Shown: positions 37,748-49,662 of the stretch, in pieces
Position numbering within the stretch: position 1 is the first letter of the stretch
Layout of the letters: the number at the start of each line of letters is the position of its first letter
Source: Klebsiella pneumoniae
GTDB lineage: Bacteria > Pseudomonadota > Gammaproteobacteria > Enterobacterales > Enterobacteriaceae
DNA length: 64,000 nt
NCBI RefSeq assembly: GCF_000742135.1
Contig: NZ_KN046818.1
Span: 2,524,600 to 2,588,599 of the forward strand
Direction of reading: 5' to 3'
Notes under the pieces: model-generated
The model's input: the letters and a program-made list of their open reading frames with translations, nothing else
Told to the model about the DNA's origin: nothing
Database searches by the model: none
Program-made: the position numbers and the translations under genes

Positions 37748-40120
37748 ATGGCAACTGGCAACGCGCCGCGCGGATTCCCCCGGATCCTGCAGTGGCTTCT
37801 CGCCGGACTGATGCTCATCATCGGTCTGGCTGTGGGTATTCTTGGGGCAAAACTGGCCCTCGTCGGCGGTACACTGTACTTCGCGCTGATGGGCGTGGTC
37901 ATGGTCATCGCGGCGGTGTTGATTTTCCGCAACCGCCGCGGCGGTATTCTGTTATACGCCGTGGCGTTTATCGCCTCGGTGATCTGGGCGATTAGTGACG
38001 CTGGCTGGAACTACTGGCCGCTCTTCTCGCGCCTGTTTGCGCTCGGCGTACTGGCCTTCCTGGCCGCCCTGGTCTGGCCTTTCCTCGCCAGCCCACCGGC
38101 GAAAAAAGGCCCGGCCTATGGCGTCGCCGCCGTTCTCGCCGTGGCGCTGGCGGTGAGCTTTGGCTGGATGTTCAAATCCGCACCGCTGGTCAGCGCGACT
38201 GAAGCGGTACCAGTCAAGCCCGTCGCGCCAGGCGAACAGCAGAAAAACTGGGCGCACTGGGGCAACACCACCCACGGCGACCGTTTCGCCGCCCTCGACC
38301 AAATCAACAAACAAAACGTCAACCAGCTGCAGGTTGCCTGGGTAGCGCATACTGGCGATATCCCACAGAGCAACGGCTCGGGCGCAGAAGATCAGAACAC
38401 CCCGCTGCAGATTGGCGATACTCTCTATGTCTGTACCCCTTACAGTAAAGTGCTGGCGCTGGATGTGGACAGCGGAAAAGAGAAATGGCGCTATGACTCC
38501 AAATCCTCTTCACCCAACTGGCAGCGCTGCCGCGGCTTAGGGTATTACGAAGATAGCCAGGCGCAAACCGCGCCAGCGTCAGGCACGCAGCCGGCCGCCT
38601 GTTCCCGTCGTCTGTTCCTGCCGACCATCGACGCCCGCCTGATCGCCATTGATGCCGATACCGGCAAACTGTGCGAAAACTTCGGCGATGGCGGTATTGT
38701 CGACCTCAGCGTCGGCATGGGTGAAGTGAAAGCGGGTTACTATCAGCAGACCTCCACCCCGCTGGTGGCGGGCAATGTGGTGGTGGTGGGCGGCCGCGTC
38801 GCGGATAACTACTCCACTGGCGAACCGCCGGGCGTGGTCCGCGCGTTTGATGTCCACACCGGCAAACTGGCATGGGCGTGGGATCCGGGCAATCCAGCGC
38901 TGACCGGTGTTCCGCCGGAAGGCCAGACCTACACGCGCGGTACGCCAAACGTCTGGTCGGCGATGTCCTACGACGCGAAGCTGAATCTGATCTATCTGCC
39001 CACCGGCAACGCCACGCCAGATTTCTTTGGCGGCGAACGTACCGCGCTGGACGATAAATACAGCTCCTCTATCGTGGCTGTGGATGCCACCACCGGCCAG
39101 GTGCGCTGGCACTTCCAGACCACACACCACGATCTGTGGGACTTTGACCTGCCTTCTCAGCCGCTGCTGTACGATCTGCCTGACGGCAAGGGCGGCACCA
39201 CCCCGGTGCTGGTGCAGACCAGCAAGCAGGGCATGATCTTTATGCTCAACCGCGAGACCGGCGAGCCGGTGGCCAAAGTGGAAGAGCGTCCGGTGCCGGC
39301 GGGCAACGTCAAAGGTGAACGCTACTCGCCGACGCAACCTTACTCGGTAGGGATGCCGATGATCGGCAACCAGACGTTGACCGAGTCCGATATGTGGGGA
39401 GCGACACCGATCGACCTGCTGCTGTGCCGTATTCAGTTCAAAGAGATGCGCCATCAGGGCGTCTTTACCCCGCCAGGTGAAGACCGTTCCCTGCAGTTCC
39501 CGGGCTCGCTCGGCGGCATGAACTGGGGCAGTGTTTCGCTGGATCCAAACAACAGCCTGATGTTTGTCAACGATATGCGTCTGGGCCTGGCCAACTATAT
39601 GGTGCCGCGCGCGAAGGTGGCGAAAGACGCCAGCGGGATCGAGATGGGCATCGTGCCGATGGAAGGCACGCCGTTTGGCGCGATGCGCGAACGTTTCCTG
39701 TCGCCGCTGGGCATTCCGTGCCAGAAGCCGCCGTTCGGCACCATGTCCGCGGTGGATCTGAAAACCGGGAAACTGGTGTGGCAGGTGCCGGTTGGCACCG
39801 TAGAAGACACCGGGCCGCTGGGCATACGTATGCACATGCCAATTCCAATCGGCATGCCGACCCTTGGCGCATCGCTGGCAACGCAGTCCGGACTGCTGTT
39901 CTTCGCCGGCACCCAGGATTTCTACCTGCGCGCCTTTGATACCGCGAACGGCAAAGAGATCTGGAAATCGCGTCTGCCGGTCGGCAGCCAGTCCGGCCCG
40001 ATGACCTACGTCTCACCGAAAACCGGTAAGCAGTACATCATTATCAATGCCGGCGGCGCCCGCCAGTCACCGGTTCGCGGCGATTACATCATCGCCTACG
40101 CGCTCCCAGACCATCACTGA
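37748..40120 (+). CDS. quiA: Membrane-bound PQQ quinate/shikimate (glucose-type) dehydrogenase
   Basis: 790 residues. About five N-terminal transmembrane helices (residues 15-140) anchor a large periplasmic PQQ beta-propeller passing electrons to ubiquinone. PQQ-enzyme signatures include DDKYSSSIVAVDATTGQVRWHFQTTHHDLWDFD and repeated tryptophan-docking strands. It differs from E. coli Gcd in many places, and the protocatechuate neighbours favour quinate/shikimate as substrate, oxidised to dehydroquinate/dehydroshikimate. A glucose role cannot be excluded. The GGAGATTAC ribosome site precedes ATG. PQQ synthesis genes are not in the window. Confidence 0.87.
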   Translation: MATGNAPRGFPRILQWLLAGLMLIIGLAVGILGAKLALVGGTLYFALMGVVMVIAAVLIFRNRRGGILLYAVAFIASVIWAISDAGWNYWPLFSRLFALGVLAFLAALVWPFLASPPAKKGPAYGVAAVLAVALAVSFGWMFKSAPLVSATEAVPVKPVAPGEQQKNWAHWGNTTHGDRFAALDQINKQNVNQLQVAWVAHTGDIPQSNGSGAEDQNTPLQIGDTLYVCTPYSKVLALDVDSGKEKWRYDSKSSSPNWQRCRGLGYYEDSQAQTAPASGTQPAACSRRLFLPTIDARLIAIDADTGKLCENFGDGGIVDLSVGMGEVKAGYYQQTSTPLVAGNVVVVGGRVADNYSTGEPPGVVRAFDVHTGKLAWAWDPGNPALTGVPPEGQTYTRGTPNVWSAMSYDAKLNLIYLPTGNATPDFFGGERTALDDKYSSSIVAVDATTGQVRWHFQTTHHDLWDFDLPSQPLLYDLPDGKGGTTPVLVQTSKQGMIFMLNRETGEPVAKVEERPVPAGNVKGERYSPTQPYSVGMPMIGNQTLTESDMWGATPIDLLLCRIQFKEMRHQGVFTPPGEDRSLQFPGSLGGMNWGSVSLDPNNSLMFVNDMRLGLANYMVPRAKVAKDASGIEMGIVPMEGTPFGAMRERFLSPLGIPCQKPPFGTMSAVDLKTGKLVWQVPVGTVEDTGPLGIRMHMPIPIGMPTLGASLATQSGLLFFAGTQDFYLRAFDTANGKEIWKSRLPVGSQSGPMTYVSPKTGKQYIIINAGGARQSPVRGDYIIAYALPDHH

Positions 40121-40131
40121 TCGACATACAC

Positions 40132-40157
40132 AAAAGGGCCCATCCGGGCCCTTTTTT
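40132..40157. terminator. Bidirectional terminator, quiA / frmA
   Basis: AAAAGGGCCC, four bases, GGGCCCTTTTTT. A strong symmetric terminator between convergent quiA and frmA. Confidence 0.9.
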
Positions 40158-40188
40158 ATGGGTGACGATTCGCCTTCAGCGTCGGCGA

Positions 40189-41331
<1,143 letters not shown>

Positions 41332-41607
41332 TTATTTTAAATAGGATCGTAGCAGATGACCGACCTCTGCCATTCTCGCGGCCCGCTGCTCAGGGGTGGT
41401 GTCGCCGCTGACCAGCTCGTCCTGCAGGTGGATCTCCACCATTTCGCCCATCAGGCCGTTCGCCGCCCCGCGAATCGAGGCGATCTGCTGCAGAATAGTC
41501 ATACAGGGCTCGCCGGACTCCAGCGCGCGCTCAAGGGCTTCGACCTGGCCGCGGATGCGTCTTACGCGGCTGAGCGCCCGTTTTTTATCTTCAGGTGAAT
41601 GTGGCAC
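41332..41607 (-). CDS. frmR: Formaldehyde-responsive repressor FrmR
   Basis: 91-residue CsoR/RcnR-type all-helical repressor. The conserved sensor Cys near residue 35 is in EPCMTILQQIASIRGAANGLM, and the N-terminal Pro2 that forms the formaldehyde-derived methylene link in E. coli is present (MPHSPEDKK). It represses its own frmRA operon from the upstream G-tract operator. Confidence 0.93.
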   Translation of the reverse strand: MPHSPEDKKRALSRVRRIRGQVEALERALESGEPCMTILQQIASIRGAANGLMGEMVEIHLQDELVSGDTTPEQRAARMAEVGHLLRSYLK

Positions 41608-41618
41608 GATTACGCCTC

Positions 41619-41646
41619 CGTATCATATAGGGGGGTATACTATATT
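41619..41646. promoter_or_regulatory. FrmR operator/promoter
   Basis: On the plus strand TATCATATAG at 41621-41630 runs into a GGGGGG tract, then TATACTATAT. AT-rich inverted flanks around a G/C run match the operator form recognised by the FrmR/RcnR class and resemble the E. coli frmR promoter. Starts 12 bp upstream of frmR. Confidence 0.75.
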
Positions 41647-41663
41647 CTATTAACGGTGAAGGC

Positions 41664-41690
41664 AAAAAAAAACCCCGTCGCGGGACGGGG
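41664..41690 (-). terminator. Terminator of cybB
   Basis: On the minus strand CCCCGTC/GACGGGG stem is followed by a run of nine T residues. It lies 23 bp past the cybB stop. Confidence 0.88.
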
Positions 41691-41712
41691 TCAGGAAGTG
41701 AAAGAGGATGAT

Positions 41713-42240
41713 TTAGCGCTTACGAGGCATCATTCGCAGCAGAGTATTATCCTTCCACCAGTAATGATGGAGCAGCGCGGCGAGAGCATGCAGGCCAATC
41801 ACAAAGTACCCGGCATTGGCCAACCATTCATGGATCGCCTTCAGGGTATCCACCCGCTCAAAATCGCTCTGCGGGGCATACGGCATGGTCAGACCAAAGG
41901 CATACCAGGGGTTACCGCGCCAGTACATCATCACCATGCCGATCAACGGCAAGGCAATGAACAGCAAATAGATCGCCAGGTGACCAAGATGGGCGAAACC
42001 GGTCATCATCGGCGATGGTTTCGGTACGATCGGCGGCGCCGGCGATTTCAGCCGCACCAGCAGACGCGCCACCATCAGCACGAAAATGGTGATCCCGCAG
42101 GAAACATGCACCATATTAATCAATGGCCGTTCACTGCGGGGAAAAAACCCGCGCAGCTCCATCGCCGCATAGGCTACTACTACCAGCAAAAAAACCAGCC
42201 AGTGAATCCCAATCTGCAGGCCGGAATATTTATCGCGCAT
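41713..42240 (-). CDS. cybB: Cytochrome b561 (CybB)
   Basis: 175 residues, four transmembrane helices, close to E. coli CybB, a di-haem quinone-oxidising (superoxide:ubiquinone) protein. Candidate haem ligands are the His in IGIHWLVFLL, MVHVSCG, IHEWLANAGYFVIGLHALAA. Its E. coli partners downstream (rydC, ydcA, hokB) are not found; the collinearity with that part of the E. coli map ends here. Confidence 0.93.
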   Translation of the reverse strand: MRDKYSGLQIGIHWLVFLLVVVAYAAMELRGFFPRSERPLINMVHVSCGITIFVLMVARLLVRLKSPAPPIVPKPSPMMTGFAHLGHLAIYLLFIALPLIGMVMMYWRGNPWYAFGLTMPYAPQSDFERVDTLKAIHEWLANAGYFVIGLHALAALLHHYWWKDNTLLRMMPRKR

Positions 42241-42499
42241 GGCATATCCTTTATGGAAAGTATGATGCTGCCAACATAGCGGCGTTCCCTTAAATTTTCA
42301 TTAACCTTTACGTAGAATTAACAATTGATTACCGCTTTCTGCCGAGCCGCTATGCCACGCTTAACGCACGCTCTTTCCTGGCCGAACGACAAACCGTCCA
42401 CCGGTCATTACAAAATTACACAGTTTTGTTACTTACCGCGCTACTGCCGCCGCTATAGTACAGAATGTCTGGCAGACCACACGGCCCTGGGAGATAAGA

Positions 42500-42862
42500 A
42501 TGAAGGAAATCGGCTTACCGTTATTGCTACTGACCGCGCTGGCCAGTCCGGCTTTTGCTGCAGACTGTCAGCCAAACGGCATTGGCGGCTCTTTTTGCAT
42601 TAACGATGACGGTACGACTACCGACACGGTGCCTAACGAAGTCAACGGCATGGATACGTACTCGAATAATGGCGGCTATACCAGTTCCCTGCCCGATCGG
42701 TCAGGGGCGGATGAAGCACTGGAAGGTTCATCGCTGTCGACGCAGCAAGGCGTCGGCAGCGGACAGAGCGACAGTGCGCTGGCGGGTCGCGACTGGCATT
42801 CGCCCGCCAATCTGAATGATGGCGCCGCCACCTCCAGTATGAGCCTGCTGGATAAACCCTGA
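42500..42862 (+). CDS. Hypothetical secreted protein, 120 residues
   Basis: A signal peptide (MKEIGLPLLLLTALASPAFAA) precedes a polar, Gly/Ser/Asn-rich chain with an N-terminal cysteine pair (ADCQPNGIGGSFCIND). No family is recognised; it appears periplasmic and partly disordered. GGGAG precedes the ATG at 42490-42494. Convergent with the small membrane protein gene. Not found at this locus in E. coli. Confidence 0.65.
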   Translation: MKEIGLPLLLLTALASPAFAADCQPNGIGGSFCINDDGTTTDTVPNEVNGMDTYSNNGGYTSSLPDRSGADEALEGSSLSTQQGVGSGQSDSALAGRDWHSPANLNDGAATSSMSLLDKP

Positions 42863-42871
42863 GGCCAGCGG

Positions 42872-43057
42872 CTAAGCGAGACTCCAGCCTGCGGCGCCGA
42901 TGGCGAGGGCGAAAAGCAGGCAGGCCAGCGCCGTCTTGCGTAACAGCATGGTATAGAATGAAATTGCGACGCCAATGAATACCACCAGCAGAATCGGCCA
43001 CATGCTTAATAACAACAGCAGAAAACCCTCAATATTGTTATGGATTACGCTCTCCAC
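42872..43057 (-). CDS. Small membrane protein, 61 residues
   Basis: Two hydrophobic helices (GFLLLLLSMWPILLVVFIGVAI and ALACLLFALAIGAAGWSLA) separated by a short basic turn. Start GTG 43057 with AAGGA about ten bases upstream. No family recognised. Convergent with the secreted-protein gene. Confidence 0.5.
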   Translation of the reverse strand: MESVIHNNIEGFLLLLLSMWPILLVVFIGVAISFYTMLLRKTALACLLFALAIGAAGWSLA

Positions 43058-43300
43058 ATCCGCATCCTTGCCTCATCGTCGATAAAGTAAGCAGAATTTA
43101 ATATGTAACATGAATACATTCAAATAAAATATAATTGTAAATGGTTATGCACCGCCTCCTGCGGTTGGCGGTGGGTCACTTTCACGCGTCCGGAGCTTTG
43201 GCATCAGAAGCAGTTCGCAAAAAAACACGTCAGGATTGTTCCATGACCCTTTAGCGGTACGCTCGTATTCTCGCTGGTATCCTGCAAATTCTTCACGCCA

Positions 43301-43765
43301 TTATTCGGCGCGGGTATCGGACACAATGCGCCGGCGATGACAGTCGCCTGGTTGCAGTTTATCCCCCTGAGCGGAACGCACATCCAGATACTGAAGGGGC
43401 TGGCCGTGCGCGTTATCCAGCAGGACCGAATAGGTTTCCCCTTGCTCAAACATATAACGCTCTCCCCATTGCCGCAGCGCCACAACAATGGGAAACACGG
43501 AGCGCCCCTTTTCAGTCAGGACATATTCCTTGTATGCGCTGCCATCCGATGCCGGTAAAATCTCGAAAATACCGATATCAACCAGATGCTTCAGCCGCGA
43601 GGCAAGGATATTTTTGGCCAGCCCCAAATTTTTTTGAAACTCGCTGAATCTCCGCACATCGTCAAATGCTTCGCGGATAATCATCAGGCACCAGCGTTCA
43701 CCAATTGATTCCAACGTTCTCGCCACCGGACATTCACTGGTTCTAAGTGATTCCTGCTTTGCCAT
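43301..43765 (-). CDS. HxlR/DUF24-family transcriptional regulator
   Basis: 154 residues with the HxlR signature CPVARTLESIGERWCLMIIREAF and LASRLKHLVDIGIFE wing region. These small winged-helix dimers often respond to aldehydes, thiol stress or disinfectants through the N-terminal Cys (here Cys in SECPVA). ATG 43765 has AAGGAG eight bases upstream; an upstream ATG at 43783 lacks this. Divergent from the MFS gene, which it likely controls. Confidence 0.85.
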   Translation of the reverse strand: MAKQESLRTSECPVARTLESIGERWCLMIIREAFDDVRRFSEFQKNLGLAKNILASRLKHLVDIGIFEILPASDGSAYKEYVLTEKGRSVFPIVVALRQWGERYMFEQGETYSVLLDNAHGQPLQYLDVRSAQGDKLQPGDCHRRRIVSDTRAE

Positions 43766-43895
43766 CTGCGCGCTCCTTATCAATTTATCTACTGATCTAG
43801 CTTAATCCTCACCTTTACCAGTTGCAAAAAAAAACCAGCAAGGCTAATTCTATAGGTACACTAGTTTTAAAAAGCAACCAGACAGAGGATCTCTT

Positions 43896-45107
43896 ATGAA
43901 ATGTAAGGCAAGTAGATGTACCGGCCAAAGGATCCAAACTGCGTCAGTCCCTGACACGATGCTGACCACAGGGATAACGGCGTTGTTTTCACTAACCTGC
44001 GCGCTGGCAGTAGCCAATGTTTATTCAGCACAGCCTTTACTCGACTCGATGGCGGTCAGCCTGAAGGTGTCGCCAGGCATGATTGGCAGCGTCATCACCG
44101 CTACGCAGGCGGGCTATGCCATTGGCCTGCTGTTCCTGGTTCCGCTCGGGGACTGGTTGAACCGTAAATACGTGGTGATGAGTCAACTGTTGCTTTCAGT
44201 AGCGGCGTTAGTCGCGGCAGGGTTATCCCCCAATATAGCAACTCTGCTTGGCGCCATGCTGATCGTCGGCCTGATGGCCGTTGTGGTGCAGGTGCTGGTG
44301 GCCTGGGTGGCAATACTGGCGACGCCGCAGAAACGAGGCCAGGCGGTGGGTACCCTGACCAGCGGCATTGTTTCAGGCATCCTGTTATCTCGGTTTATCT
44401 CAGGCGCGATAGCCGATATCGCCGGCTGGCGAGCCGTGTATCTCACGGCTGCCTGTCTGATGTTGATGATTGCCGGGATCGTCTGGAAAATCATGCCTTC
44501 GCCCCCGCAGCAGCCGCAAAAGCCGACTTACCTTTCCTTATTGAAGTCCGTGTTTCAGCTGTACCTCACCGAGCCGCAACTGAGAAAGCGCGGGATCCTG
44601 GCGCTATTTATCTTCGCCGCTTTCAGCATGCTATGGACGACCATGGTCATGCCGCTCACCGCCCTTTCCCTCTCGCACACCCAGACGGGGATGTTTGGCT
44701 TAGCCGGCTTCGCTGGCATGCTGGCCGCCGCCAGAGCGGGCAAGTGGGCTGACCAGGGATGGGCTCAGCGCACTACCGGCCTGGCGCTGGCGCTGCTGAC
44801 CATCTCATGGCTTCCTATCGGCTATGCCGAAACCTCTCTGCTTTGGCTGATAGCTGGCGTCATTGCGCTGGACTTTGCGGTACAGGCCGTTCATGTCTCC
44901 AGCCAGAGCCTGATCATTGCCGCCAGGCCTGCAGCGGCAAGCCGCCTGGTTGGGGCTTACATGTGTTTTTATTCGCTGGGCAGCGCGGCAGGGGCTATCG
45001 TTGCCACACAGCTTTATTCCCACTGGGGATGGCAGGCGGTCTGCCTTGCGGGCGCCGCGGTCAGCGCGTGTGCATTTCTGATCTGGTCAGGATCGCGTCA
45101 ATCATGA
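43896..45107 (+). CDS. MFS drug/metabolite efflux transporter
   Basis: 403 residues with about twelve transmembrane helices, YnfM/AraJ-like. The A-motif is GDWLNRKYVVM (about residues 86-96). Pairing with a divergent HxlR regulator suggests an inducible exporter; the substrate is unknown. AGAGG precedes ATG 43896; an internal ATG at 43959 (MLTTGI) would remove a polar N-terminal extension of 21 residues and is an alternative. Confidence 0.82.
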   Translation: MKCKASRCTGQRIQTASVPDTMLTTGITALFSLTCALAVANVYSAQPLLDSMAVSLKVSPGMIGSVITATQAGYAIGLLFLVPLGDWLNRKYVVMSQLLLSVAALVAAGLSPNIATLLGAMLIVGLMAVVVQVLVAWVAILATPQKRGQAVGTLTSGIVSGILLSRFISGAIADIAGWRAVYLTAACLMLMIAGIVWKIMPSPPQQPQKPTYLSLLKSVFQLYLTEPQLRKRGILALFIFAAFSMLWTTMVMPLTALSLSHTQTGMFGLAGFAGMLAAARAGKWADQGWAQRTTGLALALLTISWLPIGYAETSLLWLIAGVIALDFAVQAVHVSSQSLIIAARPAAASRLVGAYMCFYSLGSAAGAIVATQLYSHWGWQAVCLAGAAVSACAFLIWSGSRQS

Positions 45108-45202
45108 TATTCGTTCTGCGTTTTAAAGGGGCCAGTCAAAAAGACCGTAACACTGACCTGATTGCTGCCAGCTATTTGTATCGCATACATTTTTTCAATG
45201 CT

Positions 45203-45263
45203 TTTAAACAGTTATGTTCATGTTGTATAATGACGTGCACTTTAACTAAAAAAGAGTGCGACC
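45203..45263 (+). promoter_or_regulatory. add promoter and leader
   Basis: A consensus -10 TATAAT at 45226-45231 lies 17 bp downstream of TTTAAA (45203-45208, weak -35). The short leader contains GCACT...AGTGC arms (45237-45256) that can form a small hairpin just before the start codon. Confidence 0.55.
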
Positions 45264-46265
45264 ATGATTGATTCCTCATTGCCATTAACCGACATTCATC
45301 GTCATCTTGACGGTAACATCCGGGCCCAAACCATCCTCGATCTTGGCCGCGAATTTAATATCGCTCTTCCCGCAACCACCCTCGACACGCTGCGTCCGCA
45401 CGTCCAGGTCACCAGCCTTGAGCCCGATCTGGTTAGTTTCCTCGCCAAGCTCGACTGGGGGGTAAAGGTCCTGGCCTCGCTGGAAGCCTGTCGCCGCGTG
45501 GCGTATGAGAACGTCGAAGACGCGGCGCGAAATGGCCTGCACTACGTTGAGCTGCGCTTCTCTCCCCGCTATATGGCGATGACCCACCGGCTGCCGGTCG
45601 ACGGCGTGGTAGAGGCGGTAATTGCCGGGGTTCAAGAGGGATGCCGCGATTTCCAGGTCGACGCCCGGCTGATCGGTATTCTGAGCCGCACCTTCGGCGA
45701 AGCCGCCTGTCAGGAAGAGCTGGCGGCGCTGCTCGCCCACCGCGAGGGCATCACTGCCCTCGACCTCGCAGGCGATGAGCTCGGCTTCCCGGGTACGCTG
45801 TTCCGCAACCATTTTAACCAGGCCCGCGACGCCGGGTGGCATATCACCGTCCACGCGGGCGAAGCGGCCGGCCCGGAAAGTATCTGGCAGGCCATTCGTG
45901 AGCTGGGCGCGGAGCGCATCGGCCATGGGGTTAAAGCGGTAGAGGATCCAGCCCTGATGGACTACCTGGCCGAGCACCGCATCGGGATTGAATCCTGCCT
46001 GACCTCGAACGTGCAAACCAGCACCGTGGCCTCCCTGGCCCAGCATCCGCTGAAGCAGTTCCTTGAGCACGGCGTGCTGGCGAGCCTCAACACTGACGAT
46101 CCGGCGGTCCAGGGTGTGGACATCATTCACGAGTATACCGTGGCGGCGCCGGCGGCAGGGCTGAGCCGGGAGCAGATCCGTCAGGCGCAGATCAACGGCC
46201 TGACCCTGGCGTTCCTCGGCGAACAGGAAAAAGCCGCCCTCATTCAGCGGGTTGCCAAAGGCTGA
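45264..46265 (+). CDS. add: Adenosine deaminase
   Basis: 333 residues, same size as E. coli Add. Hydrolyses adenosine to inosine in purine salvage, cytosolic. Zn and catalytic residues are in [13 protein letters not shown] (HxH), HAGEAAGP (His and Glu), HGVKAVEDP, and [10 protein letters not shown] (Asp pair). Starts the E. coli-like add-ydgJ-blr-cnu-rsx block. Terminator-like hairpin follows. Confidence 0.96.
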   Translation: MIDSSLPLTDIHRHLDGNIRAQTILDLGREFNIALPATTLDTLRPHVQVTSLEPDLVSFLAKLDWGVKVLASLEACRRVAYENVEDAARNGLHYVELRFSPRYMAMTHRLPVDGVVEAVIAGVQEGCRDFQVDARLIGILSRTFGEAACQEELAALLAHREGITALDLAGDELGFPGTLFRNHFNQARDAGWHITVHAGEAAGPESIWQAIRELGAERIGHGVKAVEDPALMDYLAEHRIGIESCLTSNVQTSTVASLAQHPLKQFLEHGVLASLNTDDPAVQGVDIIHEYTVAAPAAGLSREQIRQAQINGLTLAFLGEQEKAALIQRVAKG

Positions 46266-46271
46266 TAACCG

Positions 46272-46294
46272 GCCCGGCAGCCGTGCTGCCGGGC
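46272..46294. terminator. Bidirectional hairpin, add / ydgJ
   Basis: GCCCGGCAGC and GCTGCCGGGC form a 10-bp stem with a three-base loop between convergent genes. No T run. Confidence 0.6.
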
Positions 46295-46300
46295 TCCTCC

Positions 46301-47341
46301 TCAGACCAGGCTGAGCGTGGCGCGATGTCTGGCCGACTCGATACCCAACTCAATCAGGGTCATTATCTGAATCGCCTCGCTGGCCGGGACCGGGTTTTCC
46401 CCTACGCCGTTAAGCGCGTCGCGGATAGCGGCATAGTAAGCGGGATAATTACCCGGTAGCGTCAGCCATTTCTCCTGACTACGTTCATCCCCTTCCGCGC
46501 GGGTCAGGGTACCGTCGCGCATATCATATCCCCAGTCCTCCTGCGGCAGCCGTTCACCGTTTTTTAGCCGCTCCTCCTGCGGGTCAAGGCCGTACTTAAT
46601 ATAGCTGGCCCGCGAGCCGTGAACGATAAAGCGCGCGCTCTCCGCGGCGGCGAGTAACGTACCATGCAGTACTACCCGCCGCTGCGGATAGGCCAGCACG
46701 GCGTGAAAATAGTCGGTGGATTGCGCGCCGGGCCGAAGCTGCGCGAGGTCCACCGTGATGCTTACCGGCAGGCCAAACAGCACCACGACCTGGTCGAGCA
46801 GATGCGGCGCGAGGTCATACCATATGCCGCTGCCAGGACCTGCCTGCTCACGCCAGCGCTGGCGCACCTGTGGTCGGAAGCGATCGAAATGCGACTCGAA
46901 GTAACACACCTCCCCCAGCTGACCTTCGTTGATCAACGCGCTGACCGTTAAGAAATCGCTGTCCCAGCGCCGGTTATGAAACACCGAAAGTATCCGACCG
47001 CAGTGCTTCGCCAGGCTTTCCAGCTCGCGAGCTTGTGACAGTGTCACGGTAAAGGGTTTATCCACCACAACATGCTTTCCCGCCTCCAGCGCCGCTTTCG
47101 CCAGCGGAAAGTGGGTGTCGTTCGGGGTGGCGATGACCATCAGATCGATATCCGGGTCGTCCAGCAGATCCCCCGGCGCACTCATTACCTTCACGCCAGG
47201 CCAATCGGCATGGACCTTATCGGCGTCGCTGCTGGCGACCGCCTTCAGCGCCATACCCGGCGTGCCGCCGATCAACGGCGCATGAAACGTTTTGCTGGCG
47301 TAACCGAACCCCACCAGCCCCACCCGGATCGCATCGCTCAT
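46301..47341 (-). CDS. ydgJ: YdgJ, Gfo/Idh/MocA-family oxidoreductase
   Basis: 346 residues, matching E. coli YdgJ. NAD(P) Rossmann motif IRVGLVGFGYASKTFHAP at the N terminus; the family Lys is in VVDKPFTVTLSQA (EKP-type motif); substrate-side residues in GIWYDLAPHLLDQ. Substrate unknown, probably a polyol or sugar derivative. The ATG 47341 matches the E. coli start and has AGGCGGT upstream. Convergent with add. Confidence 0.92.
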   Translation of the reverse strand: MSDAIRVGLVGFGYASKTFHAPLIGGTPGMALKAVASSDADKVHADWPGVKVMSAPGDLLDDPDIDLMVIATPNDTHFPLAKAALEAGKHVVVDKPFTVTLSQARELESLAKHCGRILSVFHNRRWDSDFLTVSALINEGQLGEVCYFESHFDRFRPQVRQRWREQAGPGSGIWYDLAPHLLDQVVVLFGLPVSITVDLAQLRPGAQSTDYFHAVLAYPQRRVVLHGTLLAAAESARFIVHGSRASYIKYGLDPQEERLKNGERLPQEDWGYDMRDGTLTRAEGDERSQEKWLTLPGNYPAYYAAIRDALNGVGENPVPASEAIQIMTLIELGIESARHRATLSLV

Positions 47342-47531
47342 CTTACCGCCTCGCTTATGCAACTGATATCAACACCAGGTTAATGAGAATAATTTTAAAA
47401 ACCGTGAGCAAAACTTATCATTCCTTACTTTGCGACTTACATGCAAGTGTGAGAAATCAGACAGATACCCCTTGTGATCTGCTGACCATCGAGTAACATT
47501 TCACGCTGTGTTCAAAGGATATTGAAGTGTT

Positions 47532-47669
47532 ATGACAACTGTTTTTACCCGTATTGTAGAACTTATTGGCTGGGTTGTTTTTGGTATTTCGGCACTGCTT
47601 TTGGTTATCGCACACCATATAGATAACTATCAGTCCCCACCGCCAGCGGATGTGGTGCACACGAAGTAG
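47532..47669 (+). CDS. blr: Blr small membrane/divisome protein
   Basis: 45 residues: MTTVFTRIVELIGWVVFGIS, a single transmembrane helix, then the signature HHIDNYQSPPPADVVHTK. E. coli Blr is 41 residues, interacts with divisome proteins and affects beta-lactam susceptibility. GAAGTG precedes the ATG. Between ydgJ and cnu as in E. coli, except that a beta-glucosidase gene is inserted after it. Confidence 0.88.
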   Translation: MTTVFTRIVELIGWVVFGISALLLVIAHHIDNYQSPPPADVVHTK

Positions 47670-47688
47670 CTCCGCGTTAAAACAGTGA

Positions 47689-49155
<1,467 letters not shown>

Positions 49156-49166
49156 TCTTCTCTTGC

Positions 49167-49184
49167 GGGCGCCATTCGGCGCCC
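49167..49184 (+). terminator. Hairpin after the beta-glucosidase
   Basis: GGGCGCC and GGCGCCC with a four-base loop, followed by GGTCTGATTTTAG. Moderate terminator. Confidence 0.6.
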
Positions 49185-49371
49185 GGTCTGATTTTAGAAT
49201 ATTCTTAAACTTCTCCCTGCTCTTCAAGGCTGGCTTTGCCCCTTGTCATGGGTTTATATAACCTGATTCATTCCACGCGGCCCCAGCAGAAGGCGCCGTT
49301 GGTTGAGAGTAGGTTTAGTGAATGCTGATAATATTCAACGCAATAATTCCGATTATAAAATGGATACGAAA

Positions 49372-49587
49372 ATGACCGTGCTGGACTACTTATTAAAATT
49401 TCGCAAAATCAGTTCGCTGGAAAGCCTTGAAAAACTATTTGATCACCTTAACTACTCCCTGACTGACACCCAGGAGATCGTGAATATGTATCGCGCCGCC
49501 GATCATCGTCGCGCAGAGCTGGTCTCCGGTGGTAAATTGTTCGATGTGGGCCAGGTTCCTAAATCCGTTTGGCGATTCGTGCAGTAA
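49372..49587 (+). CDS. cnu: OriC-binding nucleoid protein Cnu (Hha/YmoA family)
   Basis: 71 residues, same as E. coli Cnu (YdgT). Small helical protein that binds H-NS and StpA and modulates silencing of horizontally acquired genes. Conserved stretch [22 protein letters not shown] and the family end [16 protein letters not shown]. The frame opens upstream at 49303, but ATG 49372 gives the exact family length. Confidence 0.95.
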   Translation: MTVLDYLLKFRKISSLESLEKLFDHLNYSLTDTQEIVNMYRAADHRRAELVSGGKLFDVGQVPKSVWRFVQ

Positions 49588-49662
49588 GGCTGTCATCCTT
49601 CACGCCAGTTGCTTATACTTCCCGGCCTGATTTTATTCACTGGCGTTGAATAGGGGAGAAAC

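Noticed and set aside
38579-39835. 418-codon open frame on the minus strand
   Set aside because: It is antisense to the well-supported quiA coding frame, and its translation is His/Arg/Gln-rich low-complexity sequence typical of GC-rich shadows.
42241-42499. Possible rydC or hokB homologue downstream of cybB
   Set aside because: These lie after cybB in E. coli, but I could not match either RNA or toxin sequence here.
45285-46130. 281-codon minus-strand frame over add
   Set aside because: Antisense shadow of add.
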